Source: Phoronis australis
Taxonomy: Eukaryota; Phoronida; Phoronidae
Direction of reading: 5' to 3'
Assembly: GCA_002633005.1 (NCBI GenBank)
Contig: NMRA01000053.1
Coordinates: 590,151 to 654,150, forward strand
DNA: 64,000 bases
The notes under the pieces are model-generated. The model was not told the origin of the DNA, searched no databases, and was given only the letters and a program-made list of their open reading frames with translations. Both the position numbers and the translations under genes were made by a program. Positions 13,501 to 28,600 of this stretch are shown in pieces (the first letter of the stretch is position 1; the number at the start of each line of letters is the position of its first letter).

Positions 13501-16500
13501 GATAGCACAAAATATAAAACGTGTAATAAGCATTACGGAAAGAAGTAGGTTTCGCGCGCAAACGCTGTGGACCATAAACAAGTAGGTCTTTTAGAATGGG
13601 ACTTGTAGTTAATCGTGGTGGTGTAGTGGTAACGCACGCGCTCGCTATTCGCTAGGTCGTGAGTTCGAGTCTCTGCTACGTTCAGTTTTTCCTGTTTGAC
13701 ACGTTCTCCGTGTTTTGTTTTTTTTCCTTTTTTTTCTTGGATAATACTTCAGGAATCAAGGAAAGTGCTTGATTTTTAGAGGTAAAAACAGAAAAATTTT
13801 CTGAGCGGGAGGGGGGCAAACCCCCCTCCCGACCTCCCCCCATTCGGTGCTATGCGCATCTACAATCGTGGTGCAGTTTGCGCAAATGCTTACAGCCGGA
13901 CAAAATGTTGGGCCCCCCCCTTGTGATATCCTAGATCCGCCACTGCAGAACTATTGTAAAACGTTGAAATGCGCCCACGGCAACACCGCAAACAGTATGG
14001 CTTTAGAACTGTTCATTATTAACATCATGTAATTTTCAAAAAAATATCACTCGAGGGCAAAGCATAAGCCACTTTCACACGTGTGTGTGGCTATTCATTG
14101 CATACCCATCATTCATAACTAGGGACTACGGAATGGAACTGACTGGTGATTGTGTCGCAAACAAATTTACACGGATGTTGCTAGTTGTTTGGAGAATGCG
14201 CAGTATAGATTTCGCCTAAAACACACTAAAACAATGTTATCCTTAAAATAAGGTTGTATAAACCAAACCATTTTTAGGAGTTAAATGGAATAATTTTCTG
14301 AACCTGATATCTAACAATGGATGCTTCATTATCCCAAAACTCTTACGACGAAATTGCTGTGAAATTATCTTTCAAGCTTTGTTGGTCATCCATAAAGAGA
14401 GGAGTTGGGAGTGTGTTGCCCATTTTTTAAATGTATTACTGTACAGAACAGAGAGCAAAGACATCATGCATGGAAACGTTTTTGTGACTAAAGCTCTAGC
14501 CATGACCAAATATCGACACTTCTAATCATGACTAACGTTCTAGTCACGTCGAATTGCATGAGTGCATTTGAATAGATTTAGTCACATTTTAGTCATATCC
14601 TTTGCATAATTGGGACGTATTAAAGCTCTAGCCATGACTGGAGCTCTAATCATTACTAGCTTTATGTCATAGACTAAAGCGTTATCCATGACTAGAAATT
14701 TTGACAGTTAAGTCCTCGACAAGGGTCTTAGTACGTACAGATTATGCAAATGAAGTGACTAAACGTGACTAATTCTGTTCAAATGCAGTCATGCACAGTC
14801 GATAGTCTCATTTTAGTCATGACTAATATGTGACTAATATGTGACTAATTTGCGACTAATAACTTACCAAAATTTTACTGACCTAGGTTAAGGATGGACA
14901 ATGAAAATCCCAATCAATTACCTCTTTTATTGCAAAACTATTGTGTTGTTCAGTAATTTTAAAGTTTTGGACCCAGCTGAGTGAAACTAAAATGATTAAA
15001 CAGACACAATAATAGCAATTAGGAAACATTTATGCTGTAGATTACAAAGCGCCTCGAAAACTGATACCTGGCAACGGGCCTGGTCAATCGTAATCCTGTT
15101 CAACTACCCGACCGTATTGCATAGCTTAGCGGATGACCGACAAACGCAAAAAACCTCTCTCATTTCCAGGTTGTACAAACACAAAACAAAAATCGCGTCC
15201 ACCCAAACAGTATTTAGGAGAATTTTACAAATATTTTGCCATAAGCATACGACTGTAGAGAATCAAAGTAAACAATGCCCCTTCGAGAGTACTAATGGTA
15301 TGTCTCGTGCGCTCCCATCGACTTTTGATGCTTCTGGGCATGTGTATTGAGAATGTGAACGGACTATATTCAGTGATTTCAGTTTTAAAGTTTGACACGA
15401 GAAAGGCACTGTGTAAAGAAGAAACGTTCATTCTAACTTACGTATACATGACCAGAGTCTTCAAGTTTGTATACCGTTCCGACTTCGCCAGCACCACCAT
15501 CTTGGTTTCCCCATTTCCAATCCGGGCCTGAAAGAAATAATCGGTTTAATGAGGGCCAGCTACCATTTGAATGTGTTGATCAGTGCTCTAGGATAAATGT
15601 TTTTCAAAAATGGCTTCAAACTTTTTGAATCACTTGCATTTTTCACAAAAAACGTAATTAAGACTAAGAGGATACAAAGTAACACGAATCTAACCACTTC
15701 CTTCAATACAGACACATAATGAGTCATTCACATGAATGGGGTTGAAGTCACGAGATAAACCGCCCGTGTTACACTCACCTCTTTTAACTTTAATCCCAAC
15801 CTTTGGGAAAGGATCGTTGGGATCAGCGACACGAGGATCATTTGTAGTCATGATGTCAAATTTATTGTTCCTTCCGAAATCATAACGGCGCTGTTTACCA
15901 GTTATATCCCACTCAACGGTGATGCTTTCTATAAATAATGTACAGTGTAGCTTATTCGATGACACTAGGCAAAAGCAAATGCAGCCTGTTTCACAAAAAT
16001 GTAACCTGTGTACGACTTACGCAAAAGTCGTCTGCTTAGGGTGTAAGGATTCGTGGGTAATTGACCTATCGCCACGATTTTGAGTGACAGCTTAACTAAC
16101 CAATCGGAACGCAGCATTATTGACACACCTTCGTTTCCAAGCCGCCATTTTACCCGTCAAACAACACGTCGTCAGGTAAAACCTATTGTTTGTCGACTTT
16201 AGTCAAGTGGGCGGAGCTTGCAATAGGTCAATTGGTGAAAACTGGTGGTTAACGGGCAAGCGAGAAACTCCTAACTTAACGTTCGAATGGAAAAAAGGAT
16301 ACTCCGGTGGACTTTGAGCATTTGCAGGGATCGCCAAATATGCGTCATTTGAAGGGTCCTAAAGCCAGTTGCATGAAACAGAACCAATAGGTACACAACT
16401 ATGTGTCCTAAATTTTCAGAGCATTTGTAGGCTTTTTCACTCACTAATGTTATGAATTTCTATTACTTTACCTTTTACCACATCTTCCAATAACATTATT

Positions 16501-19500
16501 TCATTGAAAATAAATGACCAAGTCCTTAAATTAAGTCCGTTGAATGAAACGATCCCCGTTTATTTTGTATAATATCTTAATATCCTTAAAAGAATTCGAG
16601 ATAGTGTTTAATTTCCCTATATATTTCTGAAAGCAAAAACAAGCAAAAATAACAGAAAAAAAGACAACCAGTGCTTTCACAAAGTCCACAAATGCACTAA
16701 AACTTAGGAAACACAAGAGAGTCATTATTGGAAATGTTCCATGCAACCGAGCACAAAAAGCTTCACATCCCTTCCCGTATGAGGTTTACTCGTTTTGGCG
16801 AGAGTTGCAAGTTTGGGCTCACGCTCCCGTTTCAACTGTGTGTGAAACACGTGTAGAAGCTATGATACTTCACTGTAAAAGGACACTGGTCTTTTCAAAG
16901 TTTGCTAATTTGAAAATACAAAATTAATGGTGACTTCTGTGATCGGTAGTATCAAATTTGAAGTGTTGAAAATACTAAGTGGAACGTAACTCTATAAATA
17001 TAATGAAAAATTAACTAATAATTGAAAACATTGCGTATGCAACTGAGTAGCTCGGATGAGACGTGCAACATCAAAAGCACGACATCGAACATCTAGGCCA
17101 CGTAAAACTTAAGAGAGTAAAATTTGAAATTATCGGGGTAATTCCAAATTTAACTAGAAAAGCTCACAGAAGTGTTCGCAAACAAACCGTCTGGGTGATG
17201 TTTCACAACTGTTCCAGTACCGAGGTGCTCTGAGTTATTTTTGTCGTCTCCGACGTAAACTACACGACTCCCTAACGGAAGATCTGAATTCAACTCCCTC
17301 ACGTCTTCGTTTCGGTCTTCACCCTTAGAACCTCCATCCTCATAAGCTATGGCTATCACTACCTTGTAACATTCATCCTGTGAATAGAATATTTAATAAC
17401 GAATGAAGTAACTGGATCGGTTAAGTAATTGTAGCAGTCACGATGCAAGATGGGTTAGGGCGATTGCTCTTTCATTTTGAAGTTGTATAATGTGTCACAC
17501 TGAGTTCATGGAAGAAATTTGCAACGAAAAAATGACCCCAACCCCGAATTAGATCTTGAAACATCAGAATCTCATTTTAGTAGTGCATCTCAAAGAAACG
17601 CGGTTTGAGCATCAAAATACATGTATATAATTTGGGAAACAGTGTTCGGTCATTTGTGAATCCAAACAGCACCCCAATGTCTGCCGCAAGTGGGGTTAGA
17701 AATGGCTGCCATGATAAATAAACCATAACAATGGTTATGTTAAATGGAAATCGTTACACCACTAACGGAAACTATGGGCGAAACTTATAAATTGCAATAT
17801 AGGCGTTGATAATTAAATACAAAGCTTATGGTGCTTTTTTTGTAGAGATGGTCATGTCAACTTGAATACGTCTTTCAGGCATTCATAGTGTACTAATTCT
17901 TGACAGAATCTCGAAGCTTTTGGTTCTTCTGTCCAAAATAGTTGACCAGGCAACGCCACACTCCACGCACAAAACACGGAATTTGGCCCAGGTAAAACCA
18001 CATCAGTGAATGCAACCTGCTCTTTTCAGATGCTAATAAAGAGCAGTCTCAGTTCGTGAAATGATTTCTGTAGACCCCAATTCCTGGGTTCGTTAAAAAT
18101 ACCTGGTTCACACACTTAATTTGTCCATTCGCAGCACAAATCATGGGTCATGAAAACATGTTATTACAAAGAATGTCTCAATGTACAAGCTTCTTTCAAG
18201 CTTACGTTTGACTACCCATACATGGAAAGGTGCGTCATTTTGCCATTCATTTCACCCCAGTAGCTAACGACTTTTCGCGTGGGTCTCCTGTTGAATATTT
18301 CTGAGTATGCCAGTGCCTCTGGTCTGACTAGCAGAGAGATAGATTATTAAAACATTGATTTCTGGGTTATATCACTGAATCTGAATTTTGACATGCTTAA
18401 GAGAAATGAAGATAGTGGTCGCCTAAAAAGTCGGACCCCAATCAATGTGCTAAATACACTGGTACCCATTTCAAGAATCGGCAACCGATTCCGATATTCG
18501 CGAAACATTCCTTTAGGAAAAGTCAGTGAAAATTTCCGACGGCCCAAAAATGCGAATTGTTGCCTTTGTGACTGAACATGATATTTACGTAAATTGAAGA
18601 AGAAGCGGGTGTCTGCTAGCTTGCGTGTGGATGGTTTGATCTGTTCAATATTTCTGAAGACATATTAGCTCCATGTTACAATAACTCCTTCTTGTGCTTG
18701 TGATGAAGACGTTTGCACCTATTGTCAAGTTACATGGTATCGAATAATGAGATAAATATACACCGCTTCTCCTTGTAAATTGGTAGTTTTGGATTTAACC
18801 ATTTCAGAAGCTCTTCATGGGATTTTAAAGCAACTACAAGCCACCCTTTTGTCGTAGGGAATGAAATTGGAGGTCATTTCTGAACTTGGAAAGAATTGAC
18901 AGACAGCTGGTGCTCGAGATCGGACATGGTCTCAAGGAATGAGGTCTCTTTTCTTGCTGAGCCCAGACATCACTATCTCATCCAAACTAAGGGCTCTAGC
19001 TGAAACCCGTTTTAAAACACTAAATGTCTTAAACTACAGTCAATGTACCGACGGGAGGTGATATTGCACCAGCTTTAAAGGAAGACGCGCGAGGAATCTC
19101 ACAGAAAAGGAGCCCAGGGTGGAAAATCAGTCATTCAGTGTAGTTTTACAGACCACTTCTATAAAGTAAAAGCAAAAGATACCGAGAGTCTTAGTTTTGA
19201 TTGAATGACAGTCTGAGAATCCTTGAAAAATGACAGACACCTAGCCGTTGATAGTAAAATGTTGGCATGGATCATTACCCACAACAATCTTACCAGCTCC
19301 ACAGGATCGTCTACGTCGAGAAGTTTTCTTGATTCTTCTGCATCATTGGTTATCAACCAGTTTTTGAAACTCAACTTGTCCGGCACCAAGTCAAGGATGT
19401 TAGCTTTGTCTGAAGCACAAATTTGTTAATCATAATGTGTCACAATGCGGTATAGTAACAGTTTTAACCCCTGTTCACATACTCGGATAAATCTGCATTG

Positions 19501-22500
19501 ACTTTGTACGCGACAATCGGGTTGTGTTGAGACAGTAGCGCAAAACTTGCAGACGACGTTTGCTGACTGAACAAACGTTGGACCGGTATCGACCATGTTG
19601 CACTACAACCTACAGGTGGTATATGACTTAAAGGCGAAGGCAACCCAGTACGCAGCAACAGCGTGGCATGCTGACTGACTCGTAAGCAAAAGCAAACGAC
19701 GACCGAACTTATCACAACCGAGGTAGAACAATGACTGACTCGACTGCTCTCACAGTCAGACTATATGAAAAGAAATTGGCGCGAAATTCTTGCCTCCCAA
19801 AACGTCACTTCCGGAGTAGACGACGAGTAATTAATTAAGTTACGAAAAGCAGTAAATAAGTGAAAAATATGTCTGGGATAATCAACGAACCTTATTTTTG
19901 CTAAAAATGGCATGAAAAAAGGTTGCCTTTGCCTTTAAAGCTGGAAAAGTCGTGTCGGTCTACTACTCTACCTACTTGGCCTATTTGAGCAACACTCGAT
20001 TTTTAAGCCACATATGCAAAATCGAGTGTGTAGACAGGGTGAATGAGGAAGTGGTGGAATAACATTAAAGTCATTCATTAAAAAATGATTACAGTTAAAC
20101 CTTTTAAAGCCAAATACTAGTCTTGAACTGATTGTTAATAAACGCTGCGTCGACTAGTGGAGGGTCTCAATCACAACTATAAACTGATAATCAGTTGAAA
20201 GCATTTCATGGGTTCAAAACACAATTTTATTAATCATTTGACTGTTTAGCAAACGGTTCCCAGAGACCCCATTTATGTCAAATGTACGTTTATTGAAAAT
20301 CCAGCAGATAAAAATAACTAAAAAGGACAGTAAAATTGTCCATCCCATTAACATATATCATCACCACATTAATTGCTGAAATAAAACAATGTCGTGGAAA
20401 ATCCGCAAACCATCAAAAGTTAAGGAGTTTGAAAACTTCTTAAAGAGGGGTTAAATGGGCCAAATGACTTTGAGCATGACAAATTTATGCATTATTTGTC
20501 AACTCAAGCGTGTCATGTCTTCTTTTATTGCTGAAATTAACTAATTACGTTAATTACTACCACACAATCCCACCAGGAGCCCCATTTAATGCCGAAAAAT
20601 TAGGTGGGGCTCGTACTAATCGAAGCAAATTACGTCATCTTTGTGACACGAGACGTGCAGGCCTTTGACACAAGAAAACTCACAACACGATGACGGGTGC
20701 ACATTTCAAATGGCAGAATTTCAAAACTACGTCCATCAGAGACAATTTTTTTATTTATATACATTAACACAGATCTTGCTACTTAAAACGGGCATAGAAC
20801 ATCCGACGGAGTCACAGTGCCCCAGTAGCGTGGCGTTGACAAAGTCAGTGGTGAGATCCCGGTGGGGGCCACTCGGACGTACTCAAAATAACATCAAAGA
20901 CTTATTCTCTACTTAAGACATCGGGCTCAAGGGACTAAAAATGGACTGTTGTTCAAATAGCCCTTGTGGGCAGAGTAAAGTAATTGATTGTTTACTGTCC
21001 CAACCGGGTTCAGTTGTTCACGCTATGGCTAGTCTAGAAGTGTGCTGTCTCACAAGATGGTGTGATGGAGGCGAGGGGGGTTACCGATGGGGGACAAAAT
21101 GTGTTGTAATTAATTAGTGGTTTAGTGGAATAAAACGAAACAAAGATATGATGCACAAATGTACATGTATTTAACATCCCTAAAGGCACTTGTCTCATTT
21201 TATCCCCACTTTAATTAGCAAACGTGAGCAAATTAATTGACTGTTGGGGTGAAATACCACCAACATTGAAATACGTATTCCTTGTGGTTTAATGGAAGGA
21301 CAGTGACTCAGATGAAAAATGAGTTTATTACGCAGAAATTCACAAGAAACATCAAGAAATAATAAAAAACTTTTACACCTACCTCTAAATGGTCTCGTAA
21401 ATCGACTGGCATAATAATTCCATCTGTAGTAACCACTGATTTGTTTGAGTGCATCAACGTCATTGTATCGTGCGTACACTCCGTTACCATTTTGTGCCAG
21501 TGACTTCAGAAACGACTTAAAATAAAACGTTAAATAAATAATAATCCGGTCAGTTTATGACCAACAACAATCCGATTCACAATGAATTGAGACAAACAAT
21601 TTTACAATAATTTTATCATATGATGGTTATATGTTAAACTCTACTAAAAGTTGACCACCGGAAAGATGCTAAACCTGTGTAATTTTTAAAATGACTGCCA
21701 CAGCTTCTAGAAACCACTAAGCAGCTGTAACTCATGAAATAATTGTGAAAAAACCTGATAGAAAGATTGTAGTGTTGAAGAACGCGTAACCCATTTGTAA
21801 CGCTAAAAATCAGACCACAGCACAGGTCCAATCTTCTTACCCGAAATCAAACTCTAAGTTATTTTAGGCATATTTTTCTACTTTTCTCAAGATATGTGTC
21901 TATTATTGCGTGCCCCGTGCACATTATACATAGGTGTTTTTAGTCCAAATTTGCACTTCATGACCTTTACAGCAACAAACTCGAGTGAAAACTCAAAATT
22001 CCGAGTTCAAACTCGTAGGCCATAGTCCCAGCTTACCTATCTTTCACGCCCTTATCTATTTCAAAGTGTCAACAAGAACTTTGGATCATGCTTTTCCAGA
22101 TGTTCAAACGTCATTTTCAGCTAAGTTACCAATAATACACTGGCACGTTTAGCACAAATATTAATTTCAAAGTTGGAAAAAAAATCAAATATTTTGCTAG
22201 ACACTAGGTGTCAGTGCAGAATGATCAGAAGAGCCAATGAAACCACAGGAGAGTATTGTGTCAGTGTCATTTCTACTATGTCTGCTCCCTGAACCACTGT
22301 GCTTCTTGAACCAAACACGAGTTTTGTGCCAACTGTGACACTGATGAGAAGATGAATTACTGTACGAGTGTATGAATTATTAACACAGCAATAGACTGTC
22401 AGGAGTTCTGCCCGCTGCTTCATTCATATCTAGGAAATTACTCACAATCCTGAGCTTCTTAGTTCCATTTATGAATTGTTTACAACCCAGATATAATGCT

Positions 22501-22557
22501 TTGCGATTTCTGTTTTTTGTCAATATTTCTTTGTATGTTCTGTGTATTCTTCAATAA

Positions 22558-22621
<64 letters not shown>

Positions 22622-25600
22622 CACTTTAATCCTGAGCTTCTGGAACTTACAGACATGGCCGGAAATCTGAGTCAACTAAGGCTACTGATTTTGAAAACAA
22701 ATGGATCCCTGAGTGTAAGGAAATTTTCATTTCTGAAAAGTTTTATTTTTGTGACAAAATAGAACTAATCTATCACAAACAGTCAGTGTTCATTGGTGTC
22801 ACGAAAATTGAAAGACCTTAAACAAGGAAGAAAGAGCGAGCTTATCGAAGAATTACTGAATTAACGCTGAGTCCTGTACTACTAGTAGTAGAAAACCAAG
22901 GAAGTTGCCAGTTCCATTGAACAGTGCTCAAAGAAAGAGGCCTATGCTGCACCATTTGTCAGAAAACGATGGTGGTCACAACTTACAAGCAACCACACAA
23001 ATACAAGCCAAAAGGAAATATGAAAACGTTTCCAAATTTGAAACATTACCTGGTCCTCATTTTGGAAATTTGCACTGAAGTGGCAGTTCCAAACTCAAAG
23101 GCACTGGCGGCAGATTTTACTAATGTGTAAGTGATCAGTATTGTTTTTTTTCTGAACTCCCATGTAGGGGGCGCAGCTTTCGAGCCCCAAAATTCAATTT
23201 CTTGCTCATGTCATTTTAATAAGAATAAGTCATTTTAAATAATAAGTTGTTCTTCAATTTTAGCTCAGATTTTTGAGTACCAAATTTTGTAGGCTGTCAT
23301 GAATTGGAGATTTTTTAGTGTAGACTGGAAGATGTTTATTCTTCCAGCTACCCACCTTATAACAGGGGATGCGTCGAAATGCTACAGTAAACGTTTTCCA
23401 ATTTCACACAAACACTATTTCCAAAACGACGCCGAACCCTTTGTATGCAAGCTCTACGGTGACTCATCACCTACAGTTAAGAAGCATGTTACCACATATT
23501 CAGGTTGAAATCAGTGATGGAATCACCTTTACCTCCTAATCAGGATTATTTGCTGTTACGTGCCAAACCAGCAAACGGGATGGCTGTTGGAACACAACAC
23601 GGTAATATGAAATTTCTGACTCTGCCATTAACCCCAGAACAAGTCATGAAAAATAAATTGCAAATATAAATGTAAAAATGTGACTGGTGCGAAAATGTGC
23701 TTTTGTTTGAAGTCAGGCATACCGTGTTCCTAGCTGTGTGACTGTCGGAGTGAATAACACGGTTTCTTAAAACAAATTTGTTCACGATAGTGATGATGTT
23801 GATGAAGCCACTTGGGAAGTGTACGCTATGTTGTTAAAAATTTAAAAACTGTAACATTATGGAAACATTGACAACATTCTGTCGTGCTCACTGTTTGTTC
23901 ACTGTGACTGTGAAAACTGTATTCAGTGTCTGTTCTACGAGCTTGTTGAGAATGAGCGATGTGGATTATGAGAATTATGACAACATTACAATGGAAGTGG
24001 TGATGGTTAATTCAATGAAGAAGCATTAGAAATTTTAAGTTATCCATATTTCGATTTAGATATCACATCTTCGTCTTGTTCCAAATGGTTTAAATGTTGC
24101 TCTTTTGATATGAGCTCAGAATACAATAGTGTTTTGGGCCAACAGGAGTCGTGGCTGAAATATTTTTTTCTTTTTAACACTTGTTCTGAGTAACTTTATA
24201 ATACTGATGATTTTTCTTGCCTAGTAACTTCAAATGAACAAAACCAAATCATTTAAAACTAAAGCACATTTAGTTAATTGTCTTCCGTTCTGTCAAGGAT
24301 GTTAAAGCGGCTGTAAACACACAATCCGTCCCTTAGACTAATTAGTATCAATCAATCTGCTCCTTACACAGATGTGGATCTAAGAATTTGAGGTAGAGTG
24401 TGCCAATATCAATGATCTGTGTTTGTACGTAACTTCATCAAGCAACAGAGTTTTCTGACGACACGTGTTTAAGGTAAACGTCTACCCTCATCCCCAGTTA
24501 TCTCATTTCTTCAATATAGCTTTTCAAATCTTAATTTTTAACTTGGCCACAGTCACATCATTTACAAGTCGAATGAACAGTGAACTGTAAAATGGAACAT
24601 TATCAATGCTCAAAACACCACAATAGCGACGAGATCGGGATTGCACCTTTACCTGAGGATCCTATCAAACCAGGTAATGCGTGGGAAAAGTGGCTTGGAA
24701 GTATGGAGTATCCAAATCACAAAACCTCAAGACGAAAAGGAAACTATCCTCACCACCCAAACTTCCCGTGTCCGGCAAAGGGTAAAACTTGTGGCATCTG
24801 TGGCAGGTTAAATAATTTTATTCACAAGTGCAGAAGTAATCCTCCAAACCAAATATGCTCAATCTCTAGAAATCGACAACCCTGACCGTTACTCGGAGTC
24901 ACGCGATGACTACTTGTTCGCAATGTCAAGCAAAGCTGCAGACCCACCGCTCTTTGACGTGTGTATTAACGACGTTACCCTGACCATTACGGCATATTCC
25001 GGTGCATCTACCAATGTTTTGAATAGAGTCGATTACCTCCAGCTGATCGGCCCTCCTGACCCATTACCTCACAAAACCATAATGCTTATCCCTATGTGCC
25101 AGTCAAACCTCTTACCGGCCTTTGGCGGGGGTTATGTAAGTGTGAACCAGTCATAGTCCGTGTAGACCTAGTTCTGAAACCAGTCATGCAACCACATCAC
25201 AAAATCCCATTTCATTTTCGCTAGAAAGTAGAAGATAAGTTCAATGAACTTGGCGATTCTGACATCATCAAGAAAGCAGAAGGTCCAACGACATGGACCT
25301 CACCAATCGTTATTGTACCCCAAGCCAATAACTCCGACGAGCATGTGAAGAATGTGTAGACATGCGAGCTGTCAACAAAGCCATCATCAGAGAACGCCAC
25401 ACAATCCCCACAATTTACGACGTTTTAGCTGACCTGAATGGGTGCAAGATATTCAGCAAAATTGCCTTTCTCCAAGTTGACCACCAGATTTTGCTTCACC
25501 CTGACTCTAGACACATTACAATATTTTTCACACATAAACACAGACCCGTGGCGATACAAGCGACTAAACTTTGGAATGTCCAGGTCAGCGGAAATTTTCC

Positions 25601-28600
25601 AAACGATCGATATCGAGACCAGAGCAAATACCCCTGGCATAAGAAACATCAGTGATGACATCAATGTAAGTGGCAGGAACCTCGAAGAATATGAAAAACG
25701 CCAGTGAGTTGTTTTAACTCGTCTTCCAGGGAAGTACATCCTAATCAATCCAACCAAATATGAGTTTCGCACAAAGTTCATGTTATTCTTTGGACATACG
25801 ATCTCTTCAGACGGACTTTTCCCAGATCCGAAGAAAGTAAACGAGTTTGAGTCACTTGAATCCCCAGCCAATGTATCTGATGTGAGAAGTCTGTTGATTT
25901 CTACGGCGTTCTGAGCCAGGTATATCAAGAATTTTGCCATTGTCACCCGACCACTCAGACTACTCACTCACCAAACCCAATCATGGGAATGGGGAGACAG
26001 TGAGGCAAATGCTTTTAATGACTTGAAACATGCATTACCAGAAAGCACCACGCTGGTCTAATTTGACCCCAATAAGGAGATAGTCATCTTGACAGATGGA
26101 AGCCCAATTATCATGGAAATAATCCTATTTCCCAGTGTACCCTGTCACTTGTGTAGTCTTCTGTTTCGTCTTAGAAGTTAAGAGACCATTCAACTGATGT
26201 TTTCTAAAAATTTTGAAGTAACAGACTTCGTCATCTGTTAGAAGATTTTACTTAGTTCGCTAAACTGCAAACAGGATTGACGAAACACAGTTGTCGAAAC
26301 TGAATCGAGGAAACACGATTCAGTTGACGACACTGAAATGCCGACAATGCATCAACGTAACGCAGTTGACGTGACAGAACGGAATCGACTGAACTGGTTT
26401 GACTAGGCCAAATGCCAAAGACGAAACAGGACTTTACAAAACACGATTGAATTGACGAAGTAGCATTATGTTTGCGATTTATGATAAAATTGATAACATG
26501 AGGTTGGTGAGTTGACATCGTAATCACGAAATGGCATAAACTAGAAAAAATGAAACCATTGAGTTGTCGTCTGATTCACGAAATAGCATTGGATTTGCAG
26601 CATCATAAGACTGAGTATGTTTTCTTGAATTGAATGTTCGATAGTAGCAATTTGTGCCTTTTGGGCTCCCCATAAAAAATCAACAAATACTGAGAATTTT
26701 GGGTGAGACCTTTGCAAAGCTTTTCCCCTAAGCAATTGAATGTGTCCAACAATTGCACTTGCAGTGGACTAGCATAAGCATGTAGTGACCTTTGCATTTA
26801 TGTCTCAATTATTGAAACTGTTTTTGTGATTTTGAAGAGTCGTGACAGTCGTCTTATTCAATTGCATTAATATCAAGATACGGGGCTACAAATCAAACTG
26901 TTGTCAAATTGTCAGTTTAACAATCTGTGCAGACTTTCAATGGATAACCTGTACCAAACTATTTGCAGTAAGCCAAACCATTTGCGCGAGTGACGACTTG
27001 CACAAATTGTTGCGTTTCAAATTTAGGATAAACTAGAACGTTGAATTAATTCTTCAGTCAATACGAAGACTGCCCTGCCTACTTCATCCGAACAAAGTCT
27101 AAAGTTACAATAAAATTGCAGTTTAAGATCAATTGCAGAGATATAGGAAATATATATTATGATGGTGAGCTGTTGTTTCCCATATCTAAACCACGAGTGG
27201 GATTTGAATGGTTTATTACCTCCGTGAGCAATAAATCCTCCAGATCTCACAATAGGTCTTAGTAAGAAAAATTGAGGTCGAAAACACTAACGATAATCCA
27301 TTTGAACTAATGTTTCTCATACAAATTTTACCTGTTCGTAGTCAGCTCCACACGCCACGATGTCTATTCGCATTTTGACAACGCCATGATGGTCAGATTT
27401 CTTAGCAAACACGCATACTGCGCTCATTACTCGCATCCGCGCCTGCGTGGAAGATGAAAAATAACACTTAAAATAGGGAGCGATATCACGTTACCGTTCA
27501 TTACTTCATTATCTAATACGCAAAACAAAAAGTACAAATTGTTCGTAATCGGTGTCCTTAGTTTGAATTTTGAGTTAATCGCCATTATTCGTGTGTTTTG
27601 ATTACATTAATTGTAAAAATCAGATTTGTCACTCGTCTTCGTTATCAGTCAAGGCTTTTGTTTTAAATTCTGATCGTCAGTGATTTCCATCAACCTTTGA
27701 GCAACAATTGTTCAAATTCAGAAATGCTCTTCAAGATGTGACTCTTCAAATGAAGGTACATTTTCATTTTTCTATTGTGAAAACGTCCTAATTTCATAAA
27801 AAAATGAACTTCAAAATCTTTCCCTGAGCCTAAGGAAAGCCGCCATCTTGGAGAAACCATATAGCCTAATATACATGTACACCTCAAATGTGTAACCTCG
27901 AACACTTGATACCTTTCTCTTGATTACCACAGTACTGCATTCGTCTGCACCTTCTCTACCTGACCTGCACAGTCCTACTGGCTGAGTGAAAGTCACGTGT
28001 CTTTCAGAATTAGCAGCAATGTAATGATGAAATTGAAAATGACTGCCAAATCCGTGTTCCCGTCAGATCTTTGCACATCATTATCTAGCTAGAAAGCGTG
28101 GAATGTACTTTTACTATAATTTCTATCTGCTGTATGCCCCTCCTACATGTATGAAAGTAATGACACAGGAAGGAGTACGCATACGATCGTGCTTGGTGTA
28201 GAATACTTAAGATTTTGGAGTTAAAATTATTCTAAAAATCAGAATTTTTTTTAGGTGTAAAACCCACCTGCATTTGAACACATAAAGAGGACAAGTTTAG
28301 AAAAACGTACGCTTTGCGACTTTGATCTGTCGTCGGTGACGACGTCATCATTATGAGGGTATCCATCACTAAAGACCACTATGCGGGATGGCACTCTTCG
28401 GCCGCACAATACAAGCTTTCCACCTAAAACGCAGGAATCTACGTTACAATTCAAACGCTGAATGGACAGTTAGGCTGCTAACATCATGCATGAATGAATG
28501 AATGAATGAATGAATTTATATCAGATTTTCAGTTCTTATGTATCGTTGCAGTACGCCCATCCTGGAATGAAATCTCTTTTTTGTTGAGGTAGAAAAAAAC

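Noticed and set aside
13613-13680. Functional tRNA gene
   Set aside because: The anticodon arm does not form a good stem and the sequence sits inside a transposon.
25425-25967. Minus-strand ORF of 180 codons
   Set aside because: It is the antisense of the Ty3/gypsy reverse-transcriptase region, whose plus-strand motifs are recognisable.
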